64,000 nucleotides of DNA from Ponticaulis sp. Its GTDB lineage: Bacteria; Pseudomonadota; Alphaproteobacteria; Caulobacterales; Hyphomonadaceae. Where the stretch lies: the NCBI GenBank assembly GCA_002723155.1, contig PBNO01000006.1, forward strand, positions 1-64,000, in the 5' to 3' direction. This document shows, piece by piece, positions 55,733-64,000 of this stretch. Position 1 is the first letter of the stretch. Each line of letters begins with the position of its first letter. A model generated the notes under the pieces. It was not told the DNA's origin, ran no database searches, and worked only from the letters and a program-made list of their open reading frames with translations. Made by a program: the position numbers and the translations under genes.

Positions 55733-56518
55733 ATGATCGAGCTGACACCGCATATCTTGCTGACTGCGGCGCTGAGCGGCGTCGTAATCGGTATATTTCT
55801 GACGGTGTTCGGCGGCGGCGGGTCTGTGCTCGCGGCGCCATTGCTCCTCTATTTTGTAGGCGTAACCGATGCACACCTTGCGATTGGTACGTCCGCGGCT
55901 GGCGTTGCCGCGACCGCTATGATCAATCTGTTCGGGCATTGGTGGAACGGGCGGATCAAATGGCCCTGTGCGCTAGTATTTGGCGCGGCCGGTTTGGTCG
56001 GCTCGATCATTGGCTCGACCATTGCGAAGATGATTGATGGCCAGTCTCTTCTCGTTGCATTTTCTGTGGCCATGGCTGCGATTGGCCTGTCCATGTTCCG
56101 TAAGCCTGCCAGTGAAGGCGACCCGAATGTTCATCTCACCTGGCAGTTCACGGCGAAGCTTCTGCCAGTAGGACTGTTGGTCGGCTTTGCGGCTGGTTTC
56201 TTCGGTATTGGCGGCGGATTCCTGATTGTGCCTGGCCTTATGCTGGCGACGGGTATGCCGATCACCGCAGCTGCTGCGTCTTCGCTGGTTTCGGTAGCGA
56301 TCTTCGGTACTGCGACAGCTGGCAATTATGCGCTCGCTGGATGGGTGGATTTCCGTCTGACAGGACTTCTCGTCGTCGGTGGACTGATGGGTGGCCTTAT
56401 CGGCAACCGTCTGATTGGCCTGTTGGCGAACCGTCTGTCACTGGGCCGGAAACTGTTTGCGGCGCTGATTATTGTCGTGGCGGTCTATATCGCGCTGCGT
56501 GCACTGCATATTATCTGA
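55733..56518 (+). CDS. Sulfite exporter TauE/SafE family protein
   Basis: The 261-residue membrane protein has about eight helices in two similar halves, each with a glycine-rich turn: FLTVFGGGGSVLAAPLLLY early and AAGFFGIGGGFLIVPGLML later. This is the TauE/SafE pattern. In this setting it would remove the sulfite made by the persulfide dioxygenase. It is translationally coupled to the rhodanese gene. Confidence 0.93.
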   Translation: MIELTPHILLTAALSGVVIGIFLTVFGGGGSVLAAPLLLYFVGVTDAHLAIGTSAAGVAATAMINLFGHWWNGRIKWPCALVFGAAGLVGSIIGSTIAKMIDGQSLLVAFSVAMAAIGLSMFRKPASEGDPNVHLTWQFTAKLLPVGLLVGFAAGFFGIGGGFLIVPGLMLATGMPITAAAASSLVSVAIFGTATAGNYALAGWVDFRLTGLLVVGGLMGGLIGNRLIGLLANRLSLGRKLFAALIIVVAVYIALRALHII

Positions 56519-56625
56519 AAAGACTTTCTTCCAGATTGTTCCTCTTTGTCGAATGTGCTTGTAGAAGCTGCTGCTAAGCTGTGCTTAAAAACACACGTTA
56601 TTGATTCAGATATCTGAGACCAAGA

Positions 56626-58143
56626 ATGACCGATCGTACGAGCTACATTATTGAAGGTGATACCGGTGACTGGGAAGTTGTGATCGGCATGGAAGTTCAC
56701 GCGCAGGTCGCGACGAATTCCAAGCTGTTTTCCGGCGCGCCAACAAAATTCGGTGCAGACCCGAACTGCAATGTCAGCCTCGTTGATGCGGCCATGCCTG
56801 GCATGCTGCCTGTGATCAACCGCGGCTGTGTCGAGCAGGCGGTTCGTACGGGTCTTGGTCTCAATGCGAAGATCAATCTCTGGTCCCGCTTTGACCGTAA
56901 GAACTATTTCTATCCGGACCTTCCGCAGGGCTATCAGATTTCACAGTTCCAGTACCCGATCGTGGGTGAGGGCGAGATCGAAGTCGAAGCCGAAGACGGT
57001 TATTCTTTCGTGGTTGGCATTGAGCGTCTGCACCTCGAGCAGGACGCTGGTAAGTCCATCCACGATCTGGACCCGAACGCGACATATGTTGACCTCAACC
57101 GGTCTGGCGTTGCGCTCATGGAGATTGTCTCCAAGCCGGATATCCGCTCACCGGGTGAAGCTGCTGCTTACCTTAAAAAGCTGCGCGCAATCGTTGTTGC
57201 GCTCGGCTCCAGCGACGGTGACATGGAGAAGGGGAACCTGCGTGCAGACGTGAACGTGTCTGTCTGTAAGGTCGGCAATTACGCGAAGTTCAAGGAAACC
57301 GGTGATTTCGGATTCCTCGGCACACGTCGTGAAATCAAGAACATGAACTCATTCCGCTTCATTCAGCAGGCGATCGAGTTTGAAGCGCGTGATCAGGTCG
57401 AAAAGATCGAACGCGGTGATAAAGTTGATCAGGAAACAATCCTGTTCGACACGACGACAGGCGAAACACGTTCCATGCGCTCTAAAGAAGATGCGCATGA
57501 CTATCGCTATTTCCCTGATCCGGATTTGCTGCCGCTGGAGATCGATCAGGCATGGGTTGATGAAATCCGTGCGTCTCTGCCTGAGCTTCCGGACCAGAAG
57601 AAGCAACGCTTCATGGATGATTATGGTCTGAAAGCGTATGACGCGGCTGTTCTTGCTGCTGACTATGACAAGGCGGACTATTTCGAAGCGGTCGCCAAAG
57701 GCCGTGACGGTAAAATGGCTGTGAACTGGGTCGCGAACGAACTGTTCGGTCGTCTCAACAAGGAAGACCTGACAATCGGTGAAAGCCCTGTCAGCGCAGA
57801 ACACCTTGGTGAGCTGCTTGACCTCATTAAATCAGGAGAGATCTCCGGCAAGATTGCCAAGACTGTCTTCGAGAAGGTCTGGGACGGTGAGGGCGCACCA
57901 GCTGCCATCGTTGAAAAAGAAGGCCTGAAGCAGGTTTCTGATACCGGCGCGATCGAGAAAATCGTCGATGATATCATCGCAGCTAATCCGGCTCAGGTTG
58001 AGCAGGTTCAGGCTCAGAAAGCTGAAGGTCATGCTAAGCCGAAGGCGCTCGGCTGGTTTGTTGGTCAGGTTATGAAGGCTAGCCAGGGTAAGGCTAACCC
58101 TCAGGCGGTAAACGAGATTCTGAAGGCGAAACTCGACCTTTAA
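56626..58143 (+). CDS. gatB: Asp-tRNA(Asn)/Glu-tRNA(Gln) amidotransferase subunit B
   Basis: The 505-residue subunit phosphorylates and amidates Glu-tRNA(Gln) or Asp-tRNA(Asn). [35 protein letters not shown] and [10 protein letters not shown] are the family signatures; the C-terminal YqeY-like domain is complete. It lies 100 bases after the TauE gene, apart from gatA. Confidence 0.97.
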   Translation: MTDRTSYIIEGDTGDWEVVIGMEVHAQVATNSKLFSGAPTKFGADPNCNVSLVDAAMPGMLPVINRGCVEQAVRTGLGLNAKINLWSRFDRKNYFYPDLPQGYQISQFQYPIVGEGEIEVEAEDGYSFVVGIERLHLEQDAGKSIHDLDPNATYVDLNRSGVALMEIVSKPDIRSPGEAAAYLKKLRAIVVALGSSDGDMEKGNLRADVNVSVCKVGNYAKFKETGDFGFLGTRREIKNMNSFRFIQQAIEFEARDQVEKIERGDKVDQETILFDTTTGETRSMRSKEDAHDYRYFPDPDLLPLEIDQAWVDEIRASLPELPDQKKQRFMDDYGLKAYDAAVLAADYDKADYFEAVAKGRDGKMAVNWVANELFGRLNKEDLTIGESPVSAEHLGELLDLIKSGEISGKIAKTVFEKVWDGEGAPAAIVEKEGLKQVSDTGAIEKIVDDIIAANPAQVEQVQAQKAEGHAKPKALGWFVGQVMKASQGKANPQAVNEILKAKLDL

Positions 58144-58337
58144 TCTTTTTCCTGACTGGTTGTGATCATTCTGATCTGTGATCGGCGCTCTTCGGCTTCG
58201 TCGAAGGGCCCGAGCAACGCAGTAACATAATTCTGCGAATATAGTGGGCGACGTGGAACTTCGGGGATCCACTCGTCCAGATGTTCTTCCTCAGACTCTC
58301 TGTTCGATATTACGAGCCGCGGAAAAGCGTTTTCCAT
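58140..58337 (-). CDS. Small acidic hypothetical protein
   Basis: The 65-residue soluble protein is rich in Glu and Arg. ATG 58337 has GGAG 7 bases upstream, better than the ATG 15 bases further out. It contains '[37 protein letters not shown]'. The family is not recognised. Its last 4 bases overlap the end of convergent gatB. Confidence 0.6.
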   Translation of the reverse strand: MENAFPRLVISNRESEEEHLDEWIPEVPRRPLYSQNYVTALLGPFDEAEERRSQIRMITTSQEKD

Positions 58338-58598
58338 GTCTGAACTCCACACCTGATGTTTCAGCCTTCATGTTAACTTCTCGCCGCTAACGGGGTGTGG
58401 AGCCGCCGGCTCGAGTTTGAGTTTTCCTGTCAGAGATTCATTAGGGTTAATGCTTCCTTTCTAAGGGCGGCGCTGACCTATCCACGCGTTTCGAATAGAA
58501 AAACTAAAGCAAGGCTTATGAATTGAGGCGTTCATCTCAGGGGGGGTCATCGACATATTGCACCTGTAAGCAACACTGACGGGTGTGCGGCAGGCGCC

Positions 58599-59408
58599 GT
58601 GCGCTCTGAAGACGAAAGTAGTGACGACGCCATGGTGCAGGAAAAAATCAGCGCAGCCCTTAACGGTGAAAGCACAAAGGAACGTGTAGCGAGCCTTAAC
58701 GCTCGCTGGCGGACGATTCAGGCCGAGCGCGTTCTGCGTCTTGCGCTTCTGGAAGAGTTTCCGGGGCGTATTGCAGTCAGCTCTTCATTCGGCACTGAGT
58801 CTGCGGTTCTTCTTCACCTTGTATCCCGCGTTTACAAAGCGGCGCCCGTTCTGTTCCTGGATACAGGCATGCACTTCCCTGAAACGATTGCCTATCGTGA
58901 CGAGCTGATCGAGCGTCTTGGTCTGCGCGATGTACGCATTGTTCGCCCGCGCGCCGAAGAAGTCGCTTCTGAGGATCCGTCCAAGACGCTTCACATTGAA
59001 GATTTTGATGCGTGCTGCGCCCTTCGTAAGGTGCGCCCGCTCGAAGTCGCCATGGATGACTTCGACGCATGGATTACTGGCCGCAAGCGTTATCAGAATA
59101 CCGATCGCGAAGACCTGCCAATCTTCGAACTCGACACGACGGGTAAGGTGAAGGTCAATCCGCTGGCGAACTGGTCGCCAACCGACCTGCAGACTTATTT
59201 TCGCGAACATGACCTGCCACGCCATCCGCTGGAAGCGCAGGGCTATAAATCCATCGGCTGTGCGACATGTACCACTCCTGTCGCAGAGGGTGAGGACCCG
59301 CGTGCAGGGCGTTGGAGAGAAAGCGAAAAAACCGAATGCGGTATCCACATCACCGCTGATGGCAAAGTTGTTCGCACCCGCCTGATTGACACAACAGAGC
59401 GCGCGTAA
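58599..59408 (+). CDS. cysH: Adenylyl-sulfate (APS) reductase
   Basis: The 269-residue enzyme reduces activated sulfate to sulfite in cysteine synthesis. The SSSFGTESAVLL nucleotide loop and the redox cysteine in KTECGIH are present. DACCALRKV and GCATCTTPV together give the CC...CxxC set that binds a 4Fe-4S cluster, so it uses APS rather than PAPS. The start is GTG 58599 or ATG 58632. Partner genes (cysI, cysN/D) are not adjacent. Confidence 0.93.
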   Translation: MRSEDESSDDAMVQEKISAALNGESTKERVASLNARWRTIQAERVLRLALLEEFPGRIAVSSSFGTESAVLLHLVSRVYKAAPVLFLDTGMHFPETIAYRDELIERLGLRDVRIVRPRAEEVASEDPSKTLHIEDFDACCALRKVRPLEVAMDDFDAWITGRKRYQNTDREDLPIFELDTTGKVKVNPLANWSPTDLQTYFREHDLPRHPLEAQGYKSIGCATCTTPVAEGEDPRAGRWRESEKTECGIHITADGKVVRTRLIDTTERA

Positions 59409-59510
59409 CCGCTTCGTCGATCCGCTGAATTCTTTACTGGGCATACCTTTCATTCATGCGCTAAAGACCTACCTGCTGAGTCGGAAGCACTATGATTTGA
59501 AAGGTATGTG

Positions 59511-60248
59511 ATGCGTTTATCGGTTTTTGCGGCAACTCTCGCTCTTATGGCAACGCCAGCTATGGCGCAGGATGAAGGCTGGAGCGGAGAAGGGTCTTTC
59601 AGCGCGTCGACCTCTTCCGGTAACACAGACACAACACAGCTCGGTCTGGGCGTGGATATGGAATACACGCAGGGCCGTTGGTCACACGGCATCGTCGCGT
59701 CCGCAGATTATGGCGAGACGGATGGTCTGGAGACCCAGAACCGATTTCAGATCGCTGGCAATGTCGACGTTCAGATGACTGACCGCATGTTCGGCTTTGG
59801 TCAGGGCCAGTATGAATCGGATGAGTTCTCGGCGTATGATAGCCGTCTGTTTATTGGTGGTGGTCTCGGCTATGATATTTTCGACAGCGAAGACCTGACA
59901 TGGTCCGTACGCGGTGGCCCGGGCTTCAAGGTAGATGAGATCCGCGAAGTGTCCTCTGGCGGCGTTGTCACAACAGCTGGCGAAACACGCGAGTCTGTTT
60001 CCTTCCTCGCAAACTCTACGCTGAGCTATAGCTTCAATGAGAATGTGAGCTTTTCTAACACGACAAGCGCGATCGCGTCTGAGGATACTACGCAGATGCA
60101 GAACGTGGCTGCTGTTACGGCAGGCCTGACGGATGCATTATCTGCGCGCGTCTCTTTTGATGTTCGTCATGATACGGACCCGCGTCCGGGTTTTGAATCT
60201 ACAGACACAACGACCAAAGTGTCTCTGGTCTATAATTTCGGCGGCTAG
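59511..60248 (+). CDS. DUF481 outer-membrane protein (YdiY-like)
   Basis: The 245-residue exported protein has a signal peptide (about 1-20, ending AMA), then 'WSGEGSFSASTSSGNTDTTQLGLG', the DUF481 start. Alternating strands follow, ending KVSLVYNFGG, an outer-membrane insertion-type C-terminus. ATG 59511 is preferred to a GTG 3 bases before. The function is not known. Confidence 0.9.
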   Translation: MRLSVFAATLALMATPAMAQDEGWSGEGSFSASTSSGNTDTTQLGLGVDMEYTQGRWSHGIVASADYGETDGLETQNRFQIAGNVDVQMTDRMFGFGQGQYESDEFSAYDSRLFIGGGLGYDIFDSEDLTWSVRGGPGFKVDEIREVSSGGVVTTAGETRESVSFLANSTLSYSFNENVSFSNTTSAIASEDTTQMQNVAAVTAGLTDALSARVSFDVRHDTDPRPGFESTDTTTKVSLVYNFGG

Positions 60249-60266
60249 ATTGCGCTGACAATCAGG

Positions 60267-60306
60267 CAAAAAAAGAGGGCTCCATGGAGCCCTCTTTCGT
60301 TTTTTA
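60267..60306. terminator. Bidirectional terminator
   Basis: AAAGAGGGCTCC and GGAGCCCTCTTT form a twelve-pair stem with a tight centre, with A and T runs on each side, between the convergent DUF481 and dehydrogenase genes. Confidence 0.9.
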
Positions 60307-61440
60307 GAGTGTCGGATTGACCAGATATTTCTCACCGGTCGCCTTGGCGTTGTACGCACGGGCAATGTCCGGATTGAGAAGGTCCTTCATAGAGATTTCG
60401 TCGCTGTAATGGCTGGCGAAGGTCGTCTTCAGGCCTGCAATGACGCGTTGACGCATACGCTCGCGTGCTTCGGCGCCAACCTTTTGCAGGAATGGTGTCA
60501 GCAGGTAACCGCCAACACCCCATGCCATGCCGACGCTTGCAGGCAGAACTGTCTGACCGACGTCGAGGCGACCATAGATATAAACCTGCTTATGTGTCGC
60601 TGAACCGTAACGGCTGTACTCTTTAGCTGTGCGGTTGATTGCAGCTTCCATCGCGATGAGGATCTGGCCTGCGAGAGAGCCGCCGCCAATCGCGTCAAAG
60701 CCGAGTGTTGCGCCAGTTGCCGCGAGTGCGTCGATCAGGTCTTCCATGAACGTTTCGGAAGATGAGTTCACAATGTACTTCGCGCCGATCTTGCGCAGGA
60801 TTTCGGCCTGTTCTTCCTTGCGGACGATGTTCACAACATCAACGCCGTCTTCGATACAGATCTTGTTGAGCATCTGACCAAGGTTGGACGCCGCAGCTGT
60901 ATGAACCAGCGCCTTGTGGCCCTCCATCCGCATGGTCTCAGGGAATGAGAGGGCGGTCAGCGGGTTTACGAAGCAAGATGCGCCGTCACGTGCGGATGTG
61001 CCGTCTGGCAGCAGCAGGCACTGTGACACGTGTAGCTTGCGGTATTGCGAGTACATTTCGCCGCCAAGGCACGCGACTGTCTTACCAAGAAGCGCTTGTG
61101 CAGCAGGTGAATCGCCAGCCGCAATCACGACACCCGCGCCCTCATTGCCGACAGGCAGGGATTCGTCCATGCGAGCGCTCATTGCGCGCATGCCAGCAGG
61201 GGAAATGTCCGCGATCAGAGTTGGGTTGTCCGCTGTGCCGCCTGCGCGTGCTGTAGAGAGGTCTGCGGGGCCGATCAGCAGGCCAAGGTCTGACGGGTTT
61301 ACCGGAGCAGCTTCTACGCGAACGACAACTTCATCCGAGCCTGGTGCTGCGACTTCGACTTCTGCAAGTGAGAGTTCGAGTACGCCTTCAGGTTTGATGT
61401 GTGTGCGGACCTGAAGACCGGTGCCAGGTAGGTTTGTCAT
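60304..61440 (-). CDS. MDR-family zinc-binding-type dehydrogenase
   Basis: The 378-residue medium-chain oxidoreductase has an N-terminal GroES-like domain ('VVVRVEAAPVNPSDLGLL', 'VGNEGAGVVIAAG') and a Rossmann domain (TAAASNLGQMLNKIC). The catalytic cysteine and histidine of alcohol dehydrogenases are not obvious, so it is closer to the quinone-oxidoreductase or enoyl-reductase groups. ATG 61440 is chosen: GGGAG lies 7 bases upstream, whereas the ATG 21 bases further falls inside the inverted repeat at 61449-61485. Confidence 0.85.
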   Translation of the reverse strand: MTNLPGTGLQVRTHIKPEGVLELSLAEVEVAAPGSDEVVVRVEAAPVNPSDLGLLIGPADLSTARAGGTADNPTLIADISPAGMRAMSARMDESLPVGNEGAGVVIAAGDSPAAQALLGKTVACLGGEMYSQYRKLHVSQCLLLPDGTSARDGASCFVNPLTALSFPETMRMEGHKALVHTAAASNLGQMLNKICIEDGVDVVNIVRKEEQAEILRKIGAKYIVNSSSETFMEDLIDALAATGATLGFDAIGGGSLAGQILIAMEAAINRTAKEYSRYGSATHKQVYIYGRLDVGQTVLPASVGMAWGVGGYLLTPFLQKVGAEARERMRQRVIAGLKTTFASHYSDEISMKDLLNPDIARAYNAKATGEKYLVNPTL

Positions 61441-61448
61441 GAATTTCT

Positions 61449-61485
61449 CCCAAGACTTCATTTGAGTTAATTATGAAGTCTTGGG
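61449..61485. repeat. 13-bp inverted repeat before the dehydrogenase gene
   Basis: CCCAAGACTTCAT and ATGAAGTCTTGGG are perfect complements separated by 11 AT-rich bases (total 37). The arm nearest the gene ends in the GGG of its ribosome site (GGGAG), 8 bases before the ATG. It could be a dimeric operator or an RNA hairpin hiding the ribosome site. Confidence 0.85.
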
Positions 61486-61549
61486 TACAGCCATATTTCG
61501 GGTGCGTCACCCTTAATCAAATAACTGTGAGAAATAAAACGCGTTTAGC

Positions 61550-62956
61550 TTATTCGTTTTCTGCAGAAGGCGCGGCACCAAGTGCGCGGTAAAGCGCGAT
61601 GGCGTTCAATGCCCGATCCCGCCGCGCCAGAATGAGCTGTTGACGCGCTGAGTAATCCTCACGCTGCGCGTCGAGTACAGACAGATAGTCGTCTACGCCA
61701 ACGCGGAATCGCTCTTGCGATAGATTGAGCGTCACATCTGCGTCTTCTGAGAGGCGTTCAAGTGCGTTCAGTCGGGTATCGATCGTCTCGGTGATAGCAA
61801 GCGCATCAGCTGTCTCTCTGAACGCTGTCTGGATCGCGAGCTGGTAGCGGGCGACTGCCTGCTCCTGCTGGGCTTCAGTCACGGCAATCCGGTTCTGACG
61901 GGCGCCATAGTCGAAGATCGGAAGATCAAGCGACGGGCCGAAAGTCCAGCCGGCTACATCATTTGAGAAGAAGTTCTCAAGGTCAGTGCTGGAATATCCA
62001 ACACGGCCAGAAAGGCTGATCGACGGGAAAAGCGCGGCGCGTGCCAAGCCGATATTGGCATTGGCTGCCACGAGGTTTCGTTCGGCTGCCATGACGTCGG
62101 GACGGTTCAAAAGCACTTCTGACGAAATGTTGCCCGGCACAAGAAGCTCGACCGGCGAGGGCGTCAGGGCGGCAGAGCCTTCAATATATGACGGAAGCTC
62201 TGTCCCGACGACGAGGCGCAGCGCGTTCAGGTCCTGTCTGATCTGGGCTTCGAACTGAGCTGCCTGCGCGCGGGCATTTTCCACGCTGGCAGATGCGCGG
62301 CGTGTATCAAGTTCCGTCGCGACGCCTGCGCTTAGTAGTTCCTGCGTGAGCGACAGAGAGTCAGACTGGATATCGACCGTGTCTTCTGCCAGTGCGAGCA
62401 GCTCGCGGTCCGTTGCGAGGCGCACCCAGAGTTCGGCTACCGATGCGATCAGCGCGATGCGTGCAGCACGTTCGCCTTCGACGGTAGCAAGATAGCTCTG
62501 GAATGCCGCTTCATTCTGGTTGCGTACCCGGCTGAAAAAGTCGAGCTCAAACCCGGTGACACCAAGCTGGAACAGTGCGGAGTCACGGAAGGCCGAGGTA
62601 TTGGCGCCTGAGCCACCGAAACGACCGCCTTCCGTCAAATTTCCGCTGATTGAGGTATTGGGCAGCAGTGATGACTGGGCGATATTATACTGCGCCCGGG
62701 CAATCTCGATATTTGCTGCTGTCACTCTCAGGTCGCGATTTTCCTCAAGGGCGATTTCGATAAGTGATCGAAGATCTTCCGAAAGAAATACCTGATCCCA
62801 TGCGAGTGGAGAATCGATGGCGATCCCCGTCGGTGCGCTTGGAATCTCGGCAGGAATAGTTGCTTCCGGTTGCTGATAGAGCGGAGCCAGATTGGTGCAG
62901 CCCGTAACAGAGAGGCTCCCTGCAAGAAGAGCAATTTTCAGATGACGCGAAGCCAT
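61550..62956 (-). CDS. NodT-family efflux outer-membrane lipoprotein
   Basis: The 468-residue TolC-like channel has a lipobox near residue 20 (VTGC) and two OEP repeats with the helical hairpins 'LEIALEENRDLRVTAANIEIARAQYN' and the later matching segment from NRPDVMAAERNLVAANANIGLARAALFPSISLSG. It ends with NAIALYRALG. It directly follows the RND pump gene (TAATG overlap). Confidence 0.94.
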   Translation of the reverse strand: MASRHLKIALLAGSLSVTGCTNLAPLYQQPEATIPAEIPSAPTGIAIDSPLAWDQVFLSEDLRSLIEIALEENRDLRVTAANIEIARAQYNIAQSSLLPNTSISGNLTEGGRFGGSGANTSAFRDSALFQLGVTGFELDFFSRVRNQNEAAFQSYLATVEGERAARIALIASVAELWVRLATDRELLALAEDTVDIQSDSLSLTQELLSAGVATELDTRRASASVENARAQAAQFEAQIRQDLNALRLVVGTELPSYIEGSAALTPSPVELLVPGNISSEVLLNRPDVMAAERNLVAANANIGLARAALFPSISLSGRVGYSSTDLENFFSNDVAGWTFGPSLDLPIFDYGARQNRIAVTEAQQEQAVARYQLAIQTAFRETADALAITETIDTRLNALERLSEDADVTLNLSQERFRVGVDDYLSVLDAQREDYSARQQLILARRDRALNAIALYRALGAAPSAENE

Positions 62957-64000
62957 TACGCAGCCTCCTCAGACTGTGGACCTTTATAAAGCGGTTTTGC
63001 ACCCGTCACCTTACGTACAATTACGTAGAAGAGCGGCGCAAACACCAGACCGAAAAGGGTCGCGAAGATAATACCGCCCAGAACGGTCGTGCCGATAGCG
63101 ATACGTGCGCCAGCGCCAGCACCAGAGCTAAGCACGAGCGGCAGGACACCGAAGCCGAACGCGAAGGATGTCATCAGGATCGGACGGAAACGCATTTTGA
63201 CGGCTTCCATCGTCGCTGCGACGAGTTCCTTGCCTTCTTCTTCGAGCGCTTTGGCAAACTCGACGATCAGAATAGCGTTCTTAGACGCCAGTCCCACCGT
63301 GGTCAGAAGGCCGACCTGGAAGAACACATCGTTTGCAAGGCCCCCAAAGTGGGCGGCCAGAACGGCGCCGCCTACACCAAGCGGAGCGACGAGCAGAACG
63401 GCAACCGGGACAACCCAGCTCTCGTACAAGGCTGCAAGGCACAGGAACACGAACAGCACGGACAGGATGTAGAGCATCAGTGCTTGATTGCCTGATTCAC
63501 GCTCCTGCTCACTGAGGCCTGCCCATTGGAAGCTAATGCCTTCAGGAAGCTGGCTGATCAGCTGTTCTATCCGGTCCATAGCATCACCAGAGCTAACACC
63601 CGCCGCCGGCGCGCCCTGAATGTTGAGGGCAGGCATACCGTTATAGCGCGTCAGCTGTGGCGGGCCGTACGCCCATGAGGACGTCGCGATCTCGTCCAGA
63701 GGGATCATCTGGCCCTGGTTGTTACGAAGCTGCCAGTCGCCAATATCTTCCGGCTGCATGCGGTAAGGTGCATCGCCCTGAACATAGACGCGTTTGATAC
63801 GCTCGCGATCAATGAAGTCGTTCACATAACGACCGCCAAATGCCACGGACATCAGGTTCGTAACATCGGACAGTGAAATGCCGAGAGCTTGTGCCTTTTG
63901 ATAGTCTATGTCGACGTTCAGCTCTGGCATGTCAGCCTGACCGTTTGGACGTACGCTCGTGAGCAGCGGGTCCTGATTGGCCATGCCGAGCAGCATGTTT
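62956..64000 (-). CDS. RND efflux pump permease (HAE1 type), C-terminal part
   Basis: This is about 348 residues of the C-terminal portion; the gene runs off the right edge and the true start is outside. It begins in the second porter domain (PELNVDIDYQKAQALGIS, FGGRYVNDFIDRERIKRVYVQ) and continues through the last membrane helices (AALYESWVVPVAVLLVAPLGV, LTTVGLASKNAILIVEFAKALEEEGK, FRPILMTSFAFGFGVLPLVLSSGAGAG). These are AcrB-family motifs. The membrane-fusion partner is expected further right. Confidence 0.95.
   Translation of the reverse strand, partial: NMLLGMANQDPLLTSVRPNGQADMPELNVDIDYQKAQALGISLSDVTNLMSVAFGGRYVNDFIDRERIKRVYVQGDAPYRMQPEDIGDWQLRNNQGQMIPLDEIATSSWAYGPPQLTRYNGMPALNIQGAPAAGVSSGDAMDRIEQLISQLPEGISFQWAGLSEQERESGNQALMLYILSVLFVFLCLAALYESWVVPVAVLLVAPLGVGGAVLAAHFGGLANDVFFQVGLLTTVGLASKNAILIVEFAKALEEEGKELVAATMEAVKMRFRPILMTSFAFGFGVLPLVLSSGAGAGARIAIGTTVLGGIIFATLFGLVFAPLFYVIVRKVTGAKPLYKGPQSEEAA

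Noticed and set aside
58353-58598. Possible riboswitch before cysH
   Set aside because: The interval was checked for SAM-II-like or other conserved leader structures; no convincing paired core or anti-terminator was seen.

Overview
The window reads as a chromosomal segment of an alphaproteobacterium, most likely a Hyphomonadaceae/Caulobacterales-type marine bacterium. This rests on gene order typical of that class (rpsF-rpsR-rplI...dnaB-alr-mlaE-mlaF-radA-cvpA-purF-SDR; fabD-fabG-acpP-fabF-mltG-yicC-gmk; lptD-surA-pdxA-rsmA; pyrB-pyrC'-plsY-dprA), on DUF2336, degenerate-EAL and Hpt-like regulators, on CaiB/BaiF enzymes, and on moderately high GC. Species cannot be fixed from sequence alone.

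Layout. 1-3420 is accessory: the edge of an apparent IS3-like element that truncates a small exported protein, a two-gene unit (divergent ROK-family protein plus an unknown 222-residue protein), a small conserved-looking hypothetical, a complete tRNA-Thr(TGT), three CTTACACA repeats and a 5' tRNA-Thr fragment. 3608-12998 carries an OmpA-like protein, an Amt ammonium channel, a DUF4349 lipoprotein, metG, a BlaI repressor with an M56/M23 fusion protease, an exported M20 amidohydrolase and a CoA-transferase. 13137-21028 holds regulators (DUF2336, EAL-like, Hpt-like), a Nudix hydrolase, nadK, a class II aldolase, a small outer-membrane-like protein, a second CoA-transferase and a Tat-type M48 lipoprotein.

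21027-34143 is a mostly minus-strand housekeeping block for ribosomal proteins, replication (dnaB), cell wall (alr), lipid transport (MlaEF), repair (radA) and purine synthesis (purF). A globin-coupled chemoreceptor carrying CZB and PilZ-like domains sits between rplI and dnaB. 34335-40302 is the plus-strand fatty-acid operon, leading into mltG, yicC and gmk. 40299-45777 (minus) covers outer-membrane biogenesis, pyridoxal synthesis and rRNA methylation. 45907-51385 (minus) contains dprA, plsY, pyrC' (HxH metal motif lost), pyrB, an AEC transporter and ruvX.

51521-58143 has gatC, gatA and gatB in order but separated. A divergent persulfide-detoxification module (ETHE1-like dioxygenase; rhodanese and TauE/SafE) with a shared perfect palindrome lies between gatA and gatB. 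The end holds cysH (APS reductase type), a DUF481 protein, an MDR-family oxidoreductase with a 13-bp inverted repeat in front of its ribosome site, and an RND efflux operon running off the right edge.

The least explained parts are the ROK-like/unknown pair in the tRNA-linked accessory region, the rearranged tRNA-Thr locus, and the four-domain soluble receptor.
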